A stretch of DNA of 64,000 nt from Pectinophora gossypiella (Eukaryota > Arthropoda > Insecta > Lepidoptera > Gelechiidae), in the NCBI RefSeq assembly GCF_024362695.1, contig NC_065420.1, positions 5,471,420 through 5,535,419 on the forward strand, written 5' to 3'. Positions within the stretch are counted from its first letter, which is position 1. Each line of letters starts with the position of its first letter. Below the pieces are notes generated by a model that saw only the letters and a program-made list of their open reading frames with translations, was not told the origin of the DNA and searched no databases. A program made the position numbers and the translations under genes. Positions 31,103-42,300 of the stretch are shown in pieces.

Positions 31103-33349
31103 TTAGGCGGACCCGCCACGCACAACTACAATAACCAAGTGGTCTTCTTTCAAACTCTCCTCTGTTAAATTGTGGCAAGTTCTTTTCAGAAGTTCAGTTG
31201 AAAAATCACATGGTGGGAATGAGTATAGGACTCCAGTAGCTTCCGTCTCTTTGTTCAAAAGTGATATGACTCCTGCGGCCTCTTTTTGTTTTAAGTACGA
31301 AACTAAATTTCGCATTGGCCTTGTTTGAATGCTGGTGTCCTCATTTGTGATAGACGCTGTTGAGCCCGCAACACCTAAGAATATTGCGTGCGAACTAGAT
31401 GTTGCAATTCGTTTCTGTACATCGTCTAGTTTCGGCTGATCCAAACGCAATCTCTGCGTGATTCGTAATTGATTTTTGCCATCCTCATCTTTCATAAGGC
31501 TATCAATGATTTCAGAATCGCCATCCGTCAAATGAAACTTGGTTGGGAACAGCGAGTTCTTGAGAATAAGGGCACCATTCCAGATTGTGGTGGCTTTGCG
31601 AACTACTTCAGGAAGTGTTCTTGCGGAGGCGAGCATGCCACCGCTACGTCTAGGAGAGCCGTCAGAGTCGCTATCGGGGGACCGTCGACGTAGTGATCGT
31701 GATCTGGAACGATCTACACCAGGTTCCCGTGATCCAGAGCGACGAACGCGCCCGTCGTATTCACCATCTAAGGGAGCACGTCGCCACTCATCGTCTCTGT
31801 AGTCTCCAGTACCGTGATATACGCCCCGATACATGCCTCGCCCACGCCCTCGATGTCCACCTCTACCTCTATATGAACCGTATCCATACCCCTCTTCCCA
31901 TGTTCCCTCATATCCTTCATAGCCCTCTACTGGGCGACCGTCTTCACCTACAGGTGGCACATAAGGCTTCGGCCTATAAGGGCCGCCATTACCGACGTCA
32001 GCGAAATCGATACGAAGGCGTCGGTCAGGCCCACCGAGTGGAAAACCTCTCATTTCTTTAACTGCAGCTTGAGCAGCATCTATAGAGTCATACAAAATGT
32101 AAGCATGAGCTTCACCCTTAGCATATTCAATTTTCTTTATAGCCCCAAATCTATCAAACTCTCTCTCTAGCTGAGCGACAGATGTCCAAGGACCTAGTCC
32201 ACCCACCCAAACACGAGTAGTAGGTGTGGCTTTACCATATCCAATCTTACATTGAAATTTACCAATATATTGCCCAGAAAGTTCTACTTTAGCCCTGTGA
32301 GCCATGTCAAGTGTTTGATATCTTACAAATGCAAAAGCATTTCCTGTGCCTGGCGGTGGGCGTTTAATATCTATATCCTCAACTATGCCATACCGACCAA
32401 AGATACGGCGCAGTTCCTCATCTGAAATGTTTATTTCTAAATTTCCAGCAAATAGGGTTCTGGTAGCTAGTGGATCATCTTCGGGCTGGACATGATGCAA
32501 GTAGTTGGGAAACTTATCTTTTTTATTTTCCATTTTCTCAAAAGGTGGATGATGTGGTCGAGGCATATATGGACGTGGCATATAATGAGGATGTGGAGGG
32601 TGATGCATGGGAGGCCGGTGGTGCATTGGTGGTCCATGAGGCCCAGCCATAGGATATTCATGCATTGGAGGGCGAAAATCTCTATGGTGGGGTGGGACAG
32701 TAGGGGGAATTCCATATGCTCTGTCATCGGGTGGTGGCCTACGTCTCTCAGGCGCTGGAGACCAAGTATAGGAATATGGACGATCATAATCAGGTGGAGT
32801 AATGCTCCTTGGTCTGCTCCTGTACTCAGATCTTACAGGCTCATAAACCGGATCAACAATTGCAACTTTATCATACAAAATTATCCTTGGTTTGGCATGC
32901 TTGGCCTCTCTAGCATCTTCTACGCTGCGGAAGCACACATACGCCACTCGCTCGTCCAACTCGTGGGAAATTTTAATGCTGAAGTCTCCAAATTTCTTGA
33001 ATTCCCTGTACATGGTGTCCTTTACAATTTCATCAGACGCTTTAGGATGTAATGCGCTGACACAGAGTACCTTATAGTACGATCGGACAGATTCCTCTCT
33101 GGATTCGCGAGAGCGGACATAATCGTCGCGGTGCGGCGACACGTAGCGGCCGCGGGGGCTCGGCGAGCGTACCCGGCGCCGCACCCGGTCCGGGGTGACG
33201 CGTTCGTCCGAGCTGTCATCGTACCTGCCTATGCTACTGCGCGTCCGCTTCGATCGCGGCATACTATCCCTCGACGAACTTCTCTTCATGTTACGAATTT
33301 TCACCGTTATTCGATCTCTATCTCTATCGCTACGCGGTAATCCAATCAT
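31103..33349 (-). CDS. nito: Spenito / RBM15-type split-ends protein
   Basis: A single-exon gene of 748 residues. It has an Arg/Ser-rich N-terminus, RRM1 at about 91-165 (YYKVLCVSALHPKASDE), a proline/histidine-rich linker, RRM2 at about 295-370 (TRTLFAGNLEINISDEEL), RRM3 at about 378-455 (TRVWVGGLGPWTSVAQLERE), a Gly/Arg/Tyr-rich segment and a C-terminal SPOC domain at about 585-745 (AIFLGVAGS, HLVIVVVRGGSA). Spenito/RBM15 recruits the m6A methyltransferase complex to RNA and acts in splicing and sex determination in Drosophila. It is nuclear. The second Met (residue 21, base 33289; MKRSSSRDSMPRSKR) is an equally plausible start. Open frames on the opposite strand are shadows of this coding sequence. 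Confidence 0.95.
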   Translation of the reverse strand: MIGLPRSDRDRDRITVKIRNMKRSSSRDSMPRSKRTRSSIGRYDDSSDERVTPDRVRRRVRSPSPRGRYVSPHRDDYVRSRESREESVRSYYKVLCVSALHPKASDEIVKDTMYREFKKFGDFSIKISHELDERVAYVCFRSVEDAREAKHAKPRIILYDKVAIVDPVYEPVRSEYRSRPRSITPPDYDRPYSYTWSPAPERRRPPPDDRAYGIPPTVPPHHRDFRPPMHEYPMAGPHGPPMHHRPPMHHPPHPHYMPRPYMPRPHHPPFEKMENKKDKFPNYLHHVQPEDDPLATRTLFAGNLEINISDEELRRIFGRYGIVEDIDIKRPPPGTGNAFAFVRYQTLDMAHRAKVELSGQYIGKFQCKIGYGKATPTTRVWVGGLGPWTSVAQLEREFDRFGAIKKIEYAKGEAHAYILYDSIDAAQAAVKEMRGFPLGGPDRRLRIDFADVGNGGPYRPKPYVPPVGEDGRPVEGYEGYEGTWEEGYGYGSYRGRGGHRGRGRGMYRGVYHGTGDYRDDEWRRAPLDGEYDGRVRRSGSREPGVDRSRSRSLRRRSPDSDSDGSPRRSGGMLASARTLPEVVRKATTIWNGALILKNSLFPTKFHLTDGDSEIIDSLMKDEDGKNQLRITQRLRLDQPKLDDVQKRIATSSSHAIFLGVAGSTASITNEDTSIQTRPMRNLVSYLKQKEAAGVISLLNKETEATGVLYSFPPCDFSTELLKRTCHNLTEESLKEDHLVIVVVRGGSA

Positions 33350-34419
33350 GAAAGCTCAGTACGACGAACCACTATCTGAAATGCACAACATTACACGTCA
33401 CTTCAAAATGTCGTTTGTTCCAGAATACGATGAAATCACTGAGCGTCCGATAAATTGTTTAAAGTCTTACCACAAATAATTTAGCAAATTAAGTCACGTT
33501 GTTTAGATACTAAATTAACGCCACAGTAGCAAAAAACACCACAAACTTGCACGTTCACAAAATTTACTACAACACAACGCACTCGAATGACGCACTTCAG
33601 AAGACAATTTCAAGATGGTCGACACGACAACGACAGCCAATATTTCATTGACACTAGACCCAGACCGGATACATCCATGATGGATTGGTGGGGCTAACCA
33701 GTGTGACCAATTTTAGTAGAAAATCCTACTTATCTACGACAATGTTCAGGAGGCATCAGCGGGGTATAAGTCAAGTCAATGCGGTGTTAATGATTTCAAG
33801 AAAAAAATGAAATGATTTGAATGGTGTGTGCCAATGTTAGTTTTGCCAAATAACGTTTAAAAATAAATAAAAGGTAAACCGTCAAATACGATAAGATCCG
33901 ATCTAACGATCCGATTCTGTCGAAATAAGTAAGATCCTGCTACATATGGCTACATTATGATTCACCAACATAAAGAAACCAACGTTGCCAACATAAACAA
34001 CATAATAATGGTTGTTTTTTTTTGTTGGTTTTGGCCTATCGACAAGTTACAATTTTACTTACGTTCCATTTATTGCAGGCAAGCATTTTAATATCTCTCT
34101 TTTTTCCACTAATGAAATGATCAATATAGTTTTTCCTTGTTACTCAATGTCAATTTGGCATTTGAGTACTCTGATTCGGCAGCGAGCACAGCACAGAGTA
34201 CCTACAGCAACTGTTGTTTTATGTACTTATTTACATTAATTAATTTACAATCAAAAAGTGAATAATTTTACTGTTTTTATATTTATTTTTTTGCCCGGAG
34301 GTTATTTAGCTTTAGCGGGTCATAAGCAATATTAGTCTTTATTTGTTATTAACCGTTTGTTTTTATTGTGAAGAAACGCAGAACTTTATCTGAAGAGCAA
34401 CGTTCAAAGTTCAAGAAAC
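33350..34419. promoter_or_regulatory. Divergent promoter region of nito and Pex11
   Basis: The two genes are head to head, with start codons about 1.07 kb apart. A YY1/Pho-like AAGATGG occurs at about 33612. No coding sequence is seen here. The transcription starts are not identifiable by eye. Confidence 0.45.
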
Positions 34420-35379
34420 ATGGATATTATCATTAAAGTCAACAATCAGTCAAATGGAAGAGATAAATTAGCCAGGTAATAATATTTATGCCAGTATTGT
34501 TGCAAACAACTGCCTGTATTCTTGAGTTGCCTTGACCATTTACGTATAAACTTCCTTATACTTTTTCAATAGTAAAAATTTCCTATAATTTCCCTTTTTA
34601 TTGCAGACTAGTACAATACACAAGCCGTCTGATTTGGCATCAGTTGGAGACAAGAAATGCAAACAAATACTCAGTGGACCGTATCAAAAATCTTGAACTT
34701 ACATTAAGTTCTTTCCGGAAAAGTAAGCAAGTTTTATTACTAAAACCTTTTTTAGTAGACATGTTATAACTAGCATAAGTTAAGAAGAAGAGTTGATATT
34801 TTTTATCAATTTAATAAAAATATGTTTGTTCCAGTATTACGATTGGGGAGATGTGTAGACATTTGTTACACAGCATTAGATACAATGCACATTGAGGATC
34901 CAGTCTTAAGATTTTGCTTGACTACAAGCAAACTGGCACATTCTCTGTACTTGTATGCGGACCATGTAGTGTGGCTTACAAAGAGTGGTTTCTTGAAGAC
35001 CGACACCGAGAACTGGAACCGTACTGCAAACAGATTTTGGCTTTTGTCAATTGTCGCTAATTTAGCAAGAGATTTCTATGAAATATATCATTTGTTAGAG
35101 TTAAATAAATCAACATTTCTCAAACCATCAGAGCTATTAAATAGTTCTGTGAGAAGTTTTGACTTATGTCAGGGTATGAAGCATATGTACATGCTTATGA
35201 ACTGTCATAAGGATGTTTTCATAGACACATTAAAAAATTCTTGTGACCTGTTCATTCCGTTAACAGCATTAGGTTTTACGAAATTGAGTCCCAGTGCTGT
35301 CGGTACTCTAGGAGCGGTATCTTCTCTGGCTGCACTAGTGACACTTGTAAAACCAATTACAAAATTAGTTCCAACGTGA
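34420..35379 (+). CDS. Pex11: Peroxisomal membrane protein PEX11, 3 exons, 238 aa
   Basis: Exons 34420-34475, 34607-34722 and 34835-35379 join in phase (56+116+545 nt). The protein starts MDIIIKVNNQSNGRDKLARL and continues VQYTSRLIWHQL, the conserved amphipathic N-terminal region of PEX11 that remodels peroxisomal membrane during elongation and division. FRKILRLGRCVDICYTAL and the hydrophobic end, SAVGTLGAVSSLAALVTLVK, are also family features. Length is close to animal PEX11 proteins. It is divergent from spenito and followed by about 650 bp of AT-rich 3' DNA. Confidence 0.93.
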
Positions 35380-36029
35380 AATCTGATTGTTTATCCATAC
35401 TTTCATTGGACATGGTTTAAAATTGTGATACATATCCGATATGGTTATTTTTGCTCTTAAATTTAGCTGTTGTAAGTACAATCAATTACTTAAAGGGATG
35501 GGTAAATATTGTTATAATCAATAGCGATACGATATTGTTTTGATAAAAGTTCATTTAATTGTCATTTATTAAAGTTAGGACTTAATTATTAAATATTTTA
35601 AGTTCTTGTTACTTAAGTTTTAAACAAGTATGAAATACTTAAGTTTCTTTAAGGTTTTAATTTAAAGCCCAAACTCCTTTTAGAATCCAAATCTCATATC
35701 TATTATGTGATGTGAATGGTCTACTTTGCAGAGAAACCATAAAAATATATTTAGTACATAAATACCGTATAAATACAGATTACAGACACCTATGATTTCT
35801 AATAAGTTGTCCTAATATAATAGTTGTTCCTAATGGGGTGGACCGAGCCAGAAATAAGACATGTTGCAGCCAGAGCCACTTCCAGTGGCCTATATAAATG
35901 CCTAAAAAAATGATTACTACTATTTATTTACTATCTAGCTGCTAAGAAAAAAAATAATTAAAAACTCAAAAAGTTTCTAGTCAAAGCTATAATAATAATA
36001 AAAAAAAGCTTTAGCTGGAACGCGGCAGG
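35380..36029. other. Pex11 3' flank
   Basis: AT-rich sequence, probably 3' UTR then intergenic DNA. No gene seen. It ends where the duplicated GGCTTTTTGGCGGGA block begins at 36030. Confidence 0.4.
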
Positions 36030-36157
36030 GGCTTTTTGGCGGGAAACGGGAACAGGACAGTTGATTTCTTCATTGAATAATCTAAATAATTAATACGAAG
36101 TGGTGTTTTGTGGTTAATGATCGCATTAAGTTAGTCGGAAGACATTCGCGAGTATTA
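36030..36157 (+). repeat. Left copy of an inverted duplicated segment (U), interrupted by Harbinger
   Basis: Starts GGCTTTTTGGCGGGAAACGG and ends GACATTCGCGAGTATTA. The reverse complement of 40479-40615 matches it almost base for base (GACATTCGCGAGTGTTATTA at the far end). The left copy stops at TTA, where the Harbinger element begins, and resumes as TTATTATATCGGAGTATTC at 40190. Confidence 0.85.
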
Positions 36158-36573
36158 CACCCGTATTCTAAGATGTTTACTCAAAACTGCCTTCACTCGG
36201 TCCTCAGCCAAGGCCACCTTAAGGGATTCTCAAAATCTCCTTGAAATCGGTATTCTTAGTTGACACCTCAACCTTAACGGAGGTTTCCTCCAGCGAGGAA
36301 GAGTGGAGGTATGACGTCATTGTTTTCGTATTATTTTGTTGGCAGCATGATAGAATTCTGTTGGCTGTGGTCACGTTTGTAGTTTATGGGAACATTTAAA
36401 CGTCAAACAAATTGTCAAATCGACTTTGACAGTTGATTTCGCGGTACCGGCTTTGTTTATTTCAAACACAAATTTCAGACTACTTTGCACTGAGCAAGTT
36501 ATCATCCGTCCCAAACTACTTTGTGGAGTGTGAAAGTGTTTATTAGATTTGTAAAAGTGTTTATCAAGTCAAA

Positions 36574-38502
36574 ATGTCGAGCGGATCAACAAGACAAACT
36601 TTTACTGAACACGAAAAAGTGTGTCTGCAGGAATTAGTTTTGAAATATAAATTAAATTCTGTTGCAACTATTGGGGCTGGAAATGCAAATGTAAAAAAAA
36701 TGGCTTGGGTACGCCTTACACAAGAATTTAACTCCATTGAGACCAATAGTAAAGTAAGTACCTAAATGTAGCACATAATATTAATATCATTCCTGATTTT
36801 GATTAAACTTACAAACAAACCTTTGATTTCTTTTAGCGAACAGAGGCACAATTAAAAAAATGTTGGGACAATTTAAAAACCAGAAGAAAACAATTTCTAG
36901 CACAAGAAAAAAGGTAAAATATCATATACTTTCTTAAAAGTAAATATTTAATTATTTACTATTGTTACAAAACACAGTGCAATGCTGTAAGTAATGTTAT
37001 TTTTAAGCTTCTCTTTTTTTCATTTGAATTTGGAAGGGAACGCATGAGGACCGGAGGTGGGTTGTATGCAGCTAGTACCTCTCAAGGCTCCCAGGAGGCT
37101 ATTGATGCTGCTCTTTTGGATGCCACAAATATAGAGCTACAAGGCGTGTTTGATAGTGATAGTGGTGAGTTATCAGGATATACATACATACCTTATTCCA
37201 CTTACTAAATAGTTTTTATTGATATTTCTTTTCTATGTTCAGTTGAAAGTTAATAGAATTTCACCGAGTGGCTCTTGCAAGTAAAAATTATAGCAATTGA
37301 TAACATTTTCATTCCAGATATGGTGTTGGACCACAACATGTTAGCCCCAGTACCCGATCTCCCTGCACCTGCAGCCCCTGCAGCACCCGCTAATACCTCA
37401 CCTGGCGAAGGACCATCCCAAATACAAAGTATAATAGTTAAGCTATATTTTTTGCCATTTCTAACACAATAAACAACATATTTTTTTTTTGCAGAATACA
37501 TTATGTTTTGCCTTTTTTGCAGAAGCTATTCCTGTGGAAGTTGATATTGAAATAATGGATAATCAATATCGTCCATCAGCCGGGTCTCGTCTCTCCGATT
37601 ATGACCCACCTTCTCTAATTCAAGGTATTTTCTTAGATATTTTCTTAAGTTGATTATCTAGTACATTTAAACAAAACTATAGGCTTGATTATTATTACAA
37701 GTAATCTAAACCAGTGTGAAGATTTTAAAGATTTTAAGAAAGAGGTGTGTTTAATGAACACTTATGTAACCTTATTTAAGTAACATATTTGGAATTTTTT
37801 ATTTGTAGAGTCTGTTCCTGTGGCACAAGTAGAGCTACCTCGTCGACCATCAACTGGATTGAGAGAACATGATTATGGAGCACCTTCTCAAACTCAAGGT
37901 ATTCTTATTATAGCAATATTGTTGAACAAAATCTGCTTTATAAGTAACTAAAATAATTTCTAATGTATTTTGGGTAACAAATTCCTAGAAACCCCATGCT
38001 GATCTTGCGCGACCCAACTCCGTCCACAAAAGTTTTTACAGCTTTCTTATCTTTTGTTTACATTCACATCTGTGAATGTGATGGCCATCTGTCAGCACTT
38101 GTGGTGACCTTTTTTTATATTAGCCAGTTAAACGTATTCACTTCATAGTAAAAAGAATCGGTTAAAAAATATTTCTATTATAAGTAACTGTGTTTATTAA
38201 GCCTGTGAACTTTCGTGCGTTTTAACATATCTTCTTGTTACGTTTCAGCTTCAAAGAACATTCGGGCTCATGTAATTAATCAGGAGTTCACCTTGCGAAA
38301 GGATAGATATCAGGTGATAGTGGACAGGGAGGAGGAGCTACATAAATTGAGGATAGCAGAGCGGGAGTGGCTCGTAAAGGCAGCTGAGGAGACATATCAT
38401 AAAGCTCGCCTTGAAAAGGAAAGTGCGCAGGAGTTGCTGCTATGCAGCCGGGCTAAGCGAGAGCTAGCAGAGCTGCATCTTTCTAGGGAAAGAAAGAAAT
38501 AA
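36574..38502 (+). CDS. Harbinger Myb/SANT-like accessory protein, 7 exons, 313 aa
   Basis: Exons 36574-36753, 36837-36913, 37037-37164, 37318-37428, 37523-37624, 37809-37898 and 38249-38502 join in phase (942 nt with stop). The N-terminus, RQTFTEHEKVCLQELVLKYK then MAWVRLTQEFNS and LKKCWDNLKTRRKQF, is a three-helix Myb/SANT-like domain with the conserved Trp residues of the Myb_DNA-bind_5 type. The middle is Pro/Ala-rich. The C-terminus (about 230-313) is a charged coiled coil (REEELHKLRIAEREWLVKAA). In Harbinger elements this protein binds the termini and brings the transposase into the nucleus. The repeated motif EhDYGAPSQ / LSDYDPPSLIQ across exons 5 and 6 suggests internal exon duplication. 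Confidence 0.82.
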
Positions 38503-38795
38503 ATTGATAGTTTTTATTACATTTTTTTTATTGAGCATATCCCTTGTATTTGGAGCAATAACTAATTTTAACTATGATACAAATAATGGAATCTTAAAGA
38601 ATATTTCTAAGAACTTTTTCTATATGAATTATAACATAATATTATAGGTATTTAATACATATCTAACATCTAGATAGAAACTAAACTAGTACATAATACA
38701 ATACAGTAACTCTTTATTATTTAAATACAAGAAGCAAGTGGTACAAAAGGCGTTCTTTTTGCTGAGGAAACATAACTAACATAACAAAATTATAC

Positions 38796-39930
38796 TTAAC
38801 TAAAATGTCTTGCGATAAAACTAGCTCTTATAATACTACCTCGTTCATTGTCTGGAACAGGTGTTGGTGGGTCTATCCTTGACCTCAAGGGTTCTGGCAT
38901 TTCTTGGTTAGTGTTAACACTGATATTGTGCAATACAGCACATGCCACGATGATGTTAGGGACATTTTTTATTTTGTTCTGAAGCTTCCTGCTTAAACAA
39001 GCAAATCTTCTTTTCAGGACACCATTCAGCCTTTCTATAATATTTCTAGTACTGATATGGGATCTGTTGTAGCACTCCTGATCTGGTGTTTGTGGATTTA
39101 GCACGGGAGTATACGTGTAAGATGACTGTGCATATCCACTGTCCCCTAAAAGTATGCCAGCACCTACTAAATCCCCTTCTTCAAAGCGCATACTACAACG
39201 GCTGTTGCTGAATATGCGGGAATCATGGGCAGATCCTGGCCACCTCGCCACAATGTCGTAAATCAACATTTGTGGCCCGCATATTAGTTGTACATTTATA
39301 GAGAACTCACCTTTTCTATTTCTGAAAAGTTCTCCATTTTCCCGACTCGGATTTTTAATTGGTACGTGAGTGCAGTCAATGCACCCGATTACCCCTGGGA
39401 ATTGAGCACGTTGGTAAAATGCTCTCTTCACGTTGGCTCTCTCGTGTGCTCCAGGGAACTTGATAAACTCAACTACTTTCATTGCTAATATTTTCGATAG
39501 CTTAGCCACGATTTTAGATACAACTGGCTGACTGATCTTATGCAGGTCTCCGCAAACAATCTGTTGAAACAGAAATAGTTTGGTAAATATTTTTTATAAC
39601 TGTAGATAAGTAATTATATAAATGCTTGAATGGCTAACTTACCTGGAAGTTTCCTGTAGCATAAAATCTTAACGCTATGAGTAGTTGCAATATGGGTGGT
39701 AAAGGTAACCCTTTGTTGGTTACATTTGATTGCAATCCAATCAGTGGCAATATCATATGAACAACGGTATCTTTCCTAAATCGAAAGCGTTTTTGAAATT
39801 GTTCTTCGTCGTAACATTCCAAAGGGTTTTGAGCGTCTCTGATATATTTCCGCGCCGGATAATCGTAAGGATTATCATAAACATAATCCATAAACTCTTC
39901 AAAGTCACTATATAAGTCACTATCACTCAT
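38796..39930 (-). CDS. Harbinger DDE transposase (HARBI1-like), 2 exons, 350 aa
   Basis: Exons 39930-39643 (start MSDSDLYSDFEEF) and 39560-38796 join in phase (288+765 nt with stop). An upstream in-frame Met at 39999 would add 23 residues. Family motifs: helix-turn-helix region ILQLLIALRFYATGNFQ, GVIGCIDCTHVPI (first Asp), VARWPGSAHDSRIF, LLGDSGYA (second Asp) and NIIERLNGVLKRRFACL (Glu). Length matches HARBI1-type nucleases (about 350 aa). No frameshift or internal stop, so it may be active. Confidence 0.9.
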
Positions 39931-40202
39931 TTTAATAACAAAAATCGAAGTTTGTAATATAAAAAGTATCGTCACAACAAGCGTTCGCACGGATTTCAAG
40001 CGTTGAGTAGTCCTTAAGGTTGGTCACGAGGTACCTTACATTTGACAGTTCATTCCTCAATTTTTACTCACCTCCAGTGAGGAAGAACCATAAGTCGAGG
40101 ACGTAAATGTCAACTATGAATACCAAAAATCCTCAACCGAGGTTGAGTCGAGTGGAGGAAATCTTGAGTGACATCTGAGAATACGGGTGTTATTATATCG
40201 GA

Positions 40203-40478
40203 GTATTCATTTTTTTTTTTTTTGTTTTTGTTTTCCCCGAAGGGTAAGGCAAAGGGAACTATGCCCATACAGCCATGTCTGACGTATTTTTTTTCTTGAT
40301 GATTAATGAAATGATGAAAGGTGATGATGATGAAACCTAAGCCCCCACCCTCGGAGTAGACTCCTACTCCGAACCCCAAACGAATTAACTCAAAAGTCCG
40401 CATAAACTTTTGAGTTATGAAGCGGCTTCCTGACACGAAGCGAAAATAGGCAGATACACTTTGTTTATTGAATACTCC
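40203..40478 (-). repeat. Left arm of a large foldback (element X)
   Basis: Runs from a T tract through TTTTCCCCGAAGGGTAAGGC, CCCTCGGAGTAGACTCCTAC and CACTTTGTTTATTGAATACT to CC at 40478. It is the near-perfect reverse complement of 40616-40884. Open frames across it are duplicates of each other and are not genes. Confidence 0.88.
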
Positions 40479-40615
40479 AATATAATAACACTCGCGAATG
40501 TCTTCCGACTAACTTAATGCGATCATTAACCACAAAACACCACTTCGTATTAATTATTTAGATTATTCAATGAAGAAAGCAACTGTCCCGTTCCCGCCTC
40601 CCGCCAAAAAGCCTC
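40479..40615 (-). repeat. Inverted, uninterrupted copy of segment U (empty Harbinger site)
   Basis: The spacer of the foldback. Its reverse complement reads GGCTTTTTGGCGGGAGGCGG ... CATTCGCGAGTGTTATTATA, matching 36030-36157 joined directly to 40190-40205 with a single TTA and no transposon between. Confidence 0.88.
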
Positions 40616-40884
40616 GGAGTATTCAATAAACAAAGTGTATCTGCCTATTTTCGCTTCGTGGCAAGAAGCCGCTTCATAACTCGAAAGTTTATGCGGACTC
40701 TTGAGTTAATTCGTTTGGGGTTCGGAGTAGGAGTCTACTCCGAGGGTGGGGGCTTAGGTTTCATCATCATCACCTTTCATCATTTCATTAATCATCAAGA
40801 AAAAAAATACGTAAGACATGGCTGTATGGGCATAGTTCCCTTTGCCTTACCCTTCGGGAAAAACAAAAAAAAAAAAATTACGTC
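40616..40884 (+). repeat. Right arm of the foldback (element X)
   Basis: GGAGTATTCAATAAACAAAG, AGGAGTCTACTCCGAGGGTG, CATAGTTCCCTTTGCCTTAC, CCTTCGGG, then an A-rich end. Near-perfect inverted copy of 40203-40478. Confidence 0.88.
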
Positions 40885-41073
40885 AGGTGTTTTTTTCTAC
40901 ACCATTAAATAGAAAGATGAAATAGCTATATAAACTTTGTGGTATATCACTATCTCTTTCTTATATTGCAACACTGTTCATAATTGTTTTACCTAATCTA
41001 ATAATTTTGATTTTGTGGTATTTTGGTTAGAAAATAGAATTTTGTGTAATTTCTGTAAATTTATAAATACATA

Positions 41074-41637
41074 ATGGCTCGAAATGTAGCTGATGCTGCT
41101 AGAAAATTTTTACTACTCGGCCAATGCGTGCCAACTGTGAAACAAAATGCAGCTAAAATACGAGTGAAGAGGTTAGAATTGGATGAAAATCTATTGATGG
41201 TCAGTTTCTTTATTTACAACTTCTTATATTTTTATTTGTAATTAAATTCCTGCAATTATGTATATTTTGTTTTTCAGTACTTCCGAAAAGACGAGTTTTA
41301 TTATTGCCATGATCCCGACAAGAAATGCAAAACTGGAGATATTGTTCTGATTCAGTCGTTACCACATAAGTTAACCAAACTTATTACCCATGAAATCAAG
41401 GAAGTGGTATATCCATTTGGAGATGTAACAGACCCTGTTACAGGTAAGAAAGTTGCCAAAGAACGATATAGAGAAGATATTGAAAAGGAGGCTGAACTGT
41501 ATGGCAAATTACCTTCTGCATTTGACTATAATAAGGCACCGGCAAGAGGATGGCAAGAAGGGAAGAAAGATTTCACCTCAAAACCTACTTATACCAAATT
41601 CCATGTCTTCGATGAAAATGACCCATATGCCATTTAG
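41074..41637 (+). CDS. mRpS17: Mitochondrial ribosomal protein S17 (uS17m), 2 exons, 161 aa
   Basis: Exons 41074-41199 (donor GTCAGT) and 41278-41637 join in phase. The protein begins MARNVADAARKFLLLGQCVP with a basic, Arg/Lys-containing N-terminus suited to mitochondrial import. It contains the S17 OB-fold core: VKRLELDENLLMYF, YYCHDPDKKCKTGDIVLIQS. The C-terminal extension ends FDENDPYAI, as in insect mRpS17. It acts in the small subunit of the mitochondrial ribosome. AATAAA at 41677-41682 lies 40 bp after the stop. It is convergent with FCP1. Confidence 0.93.
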
Positions 41638-41676
41638 AACATGTAGTTATTTAATTAGATAGTTTTAATTAGTTGT

Positions 41677-41682
41677 AATAAA
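41677..41682 (+). terminator. Polyadenylation signal of mRpS17
   Basis: AATAAA 40 bp after the stop codon, followed by an AT-rich stretch. Confidence 0.7.
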
Positions 41683-42300
41683 TCAGTTAAAAAAATTGAT
41701 ATTTTATTTTAGAAATTCCATTTAAGATATAAGGCCTGGTATATGTATATTATGTTACCTAGTTCTTATAGTTATTACATTCCTGAAATATTGACATAAA
41801 GTCTGCCAAGCATTTTCCAAAAAATATACATACAATAATGTATATTGAATATAATACAGAACTAATTATTCTAGTCTTTTATCCTGTCCTATCGCGTATT
41901 TTTTTCATTATGTGACTACTGGCAGAATTGTGATCACACAGAAGCCATTACTCAAGAATTGAATTCCTGAAATATTAAATTCACAGATAAAAAGCTCCGC
42001 AAGCTTAGCAAAAGCTAAGGCCTGTTATATAGAAGTGTTGATGTATAATGTTACTGTAGTAACATAACATGGAAGTTAGTTGGTTGTCTATGGGATTCTT
42101 TGAATAAAACAAGCACTGAACCTGAAAAGCACTAATTTATTGATCCTCAGCAGTGTAAGGGCATGCCTATGTCAGGTATATTTCGACCTTCGCATCCACA
42201 AGCTACCCGAGAGTGACGGGAAAACGTTCGTAAATGAAACCCGAACTGAACCACAGAGCACTAATGTATTGATCCGAGGTGATGTCGGGGGACACCAACA

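Larger units (their letters stand above)
36158..40189. mobile_element. PIF/Harbinger DNA transposon, 4,032 bp, apparently complete
   Basis: Terminal inverted repeats begin CACCCGTATTCTAAGATGTT (left) and CACCCGTATTCTCAGATGTC (right, reversed), with diverging similarity for about 45 bp. The element is flanked by TTA on both sides (36155-36157 and 40190-40192), the 3-bp TWA target duplication of the superfamily. It encodes the two expected proteins, a Myb/SANT-like DNA-binding protein and a DDE transposase, convergently arranged and both without stops in the exons assembled here. An in-window empty copy of the site at 40479-40615 supports the insertion boundaries. Confidence 0.92.

Noticed and set aside
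31469..33340. Several plus-strand open frames of 60-186 codons
   Set aside because: They are antisense shadows of the intronless spenito coding sequence.
36564..36746. Minus-strand frame over the first Myb-like exon
   Set aside because: Shadow of the Harbinger accessory gene.
40110..40912. Two similar 84-108-codon frames (RFITxKFMRTLELIRLG-type)
   Set aside because: They lie in inverted arms of the foldback repeat and mirror each other; repeat-derived.
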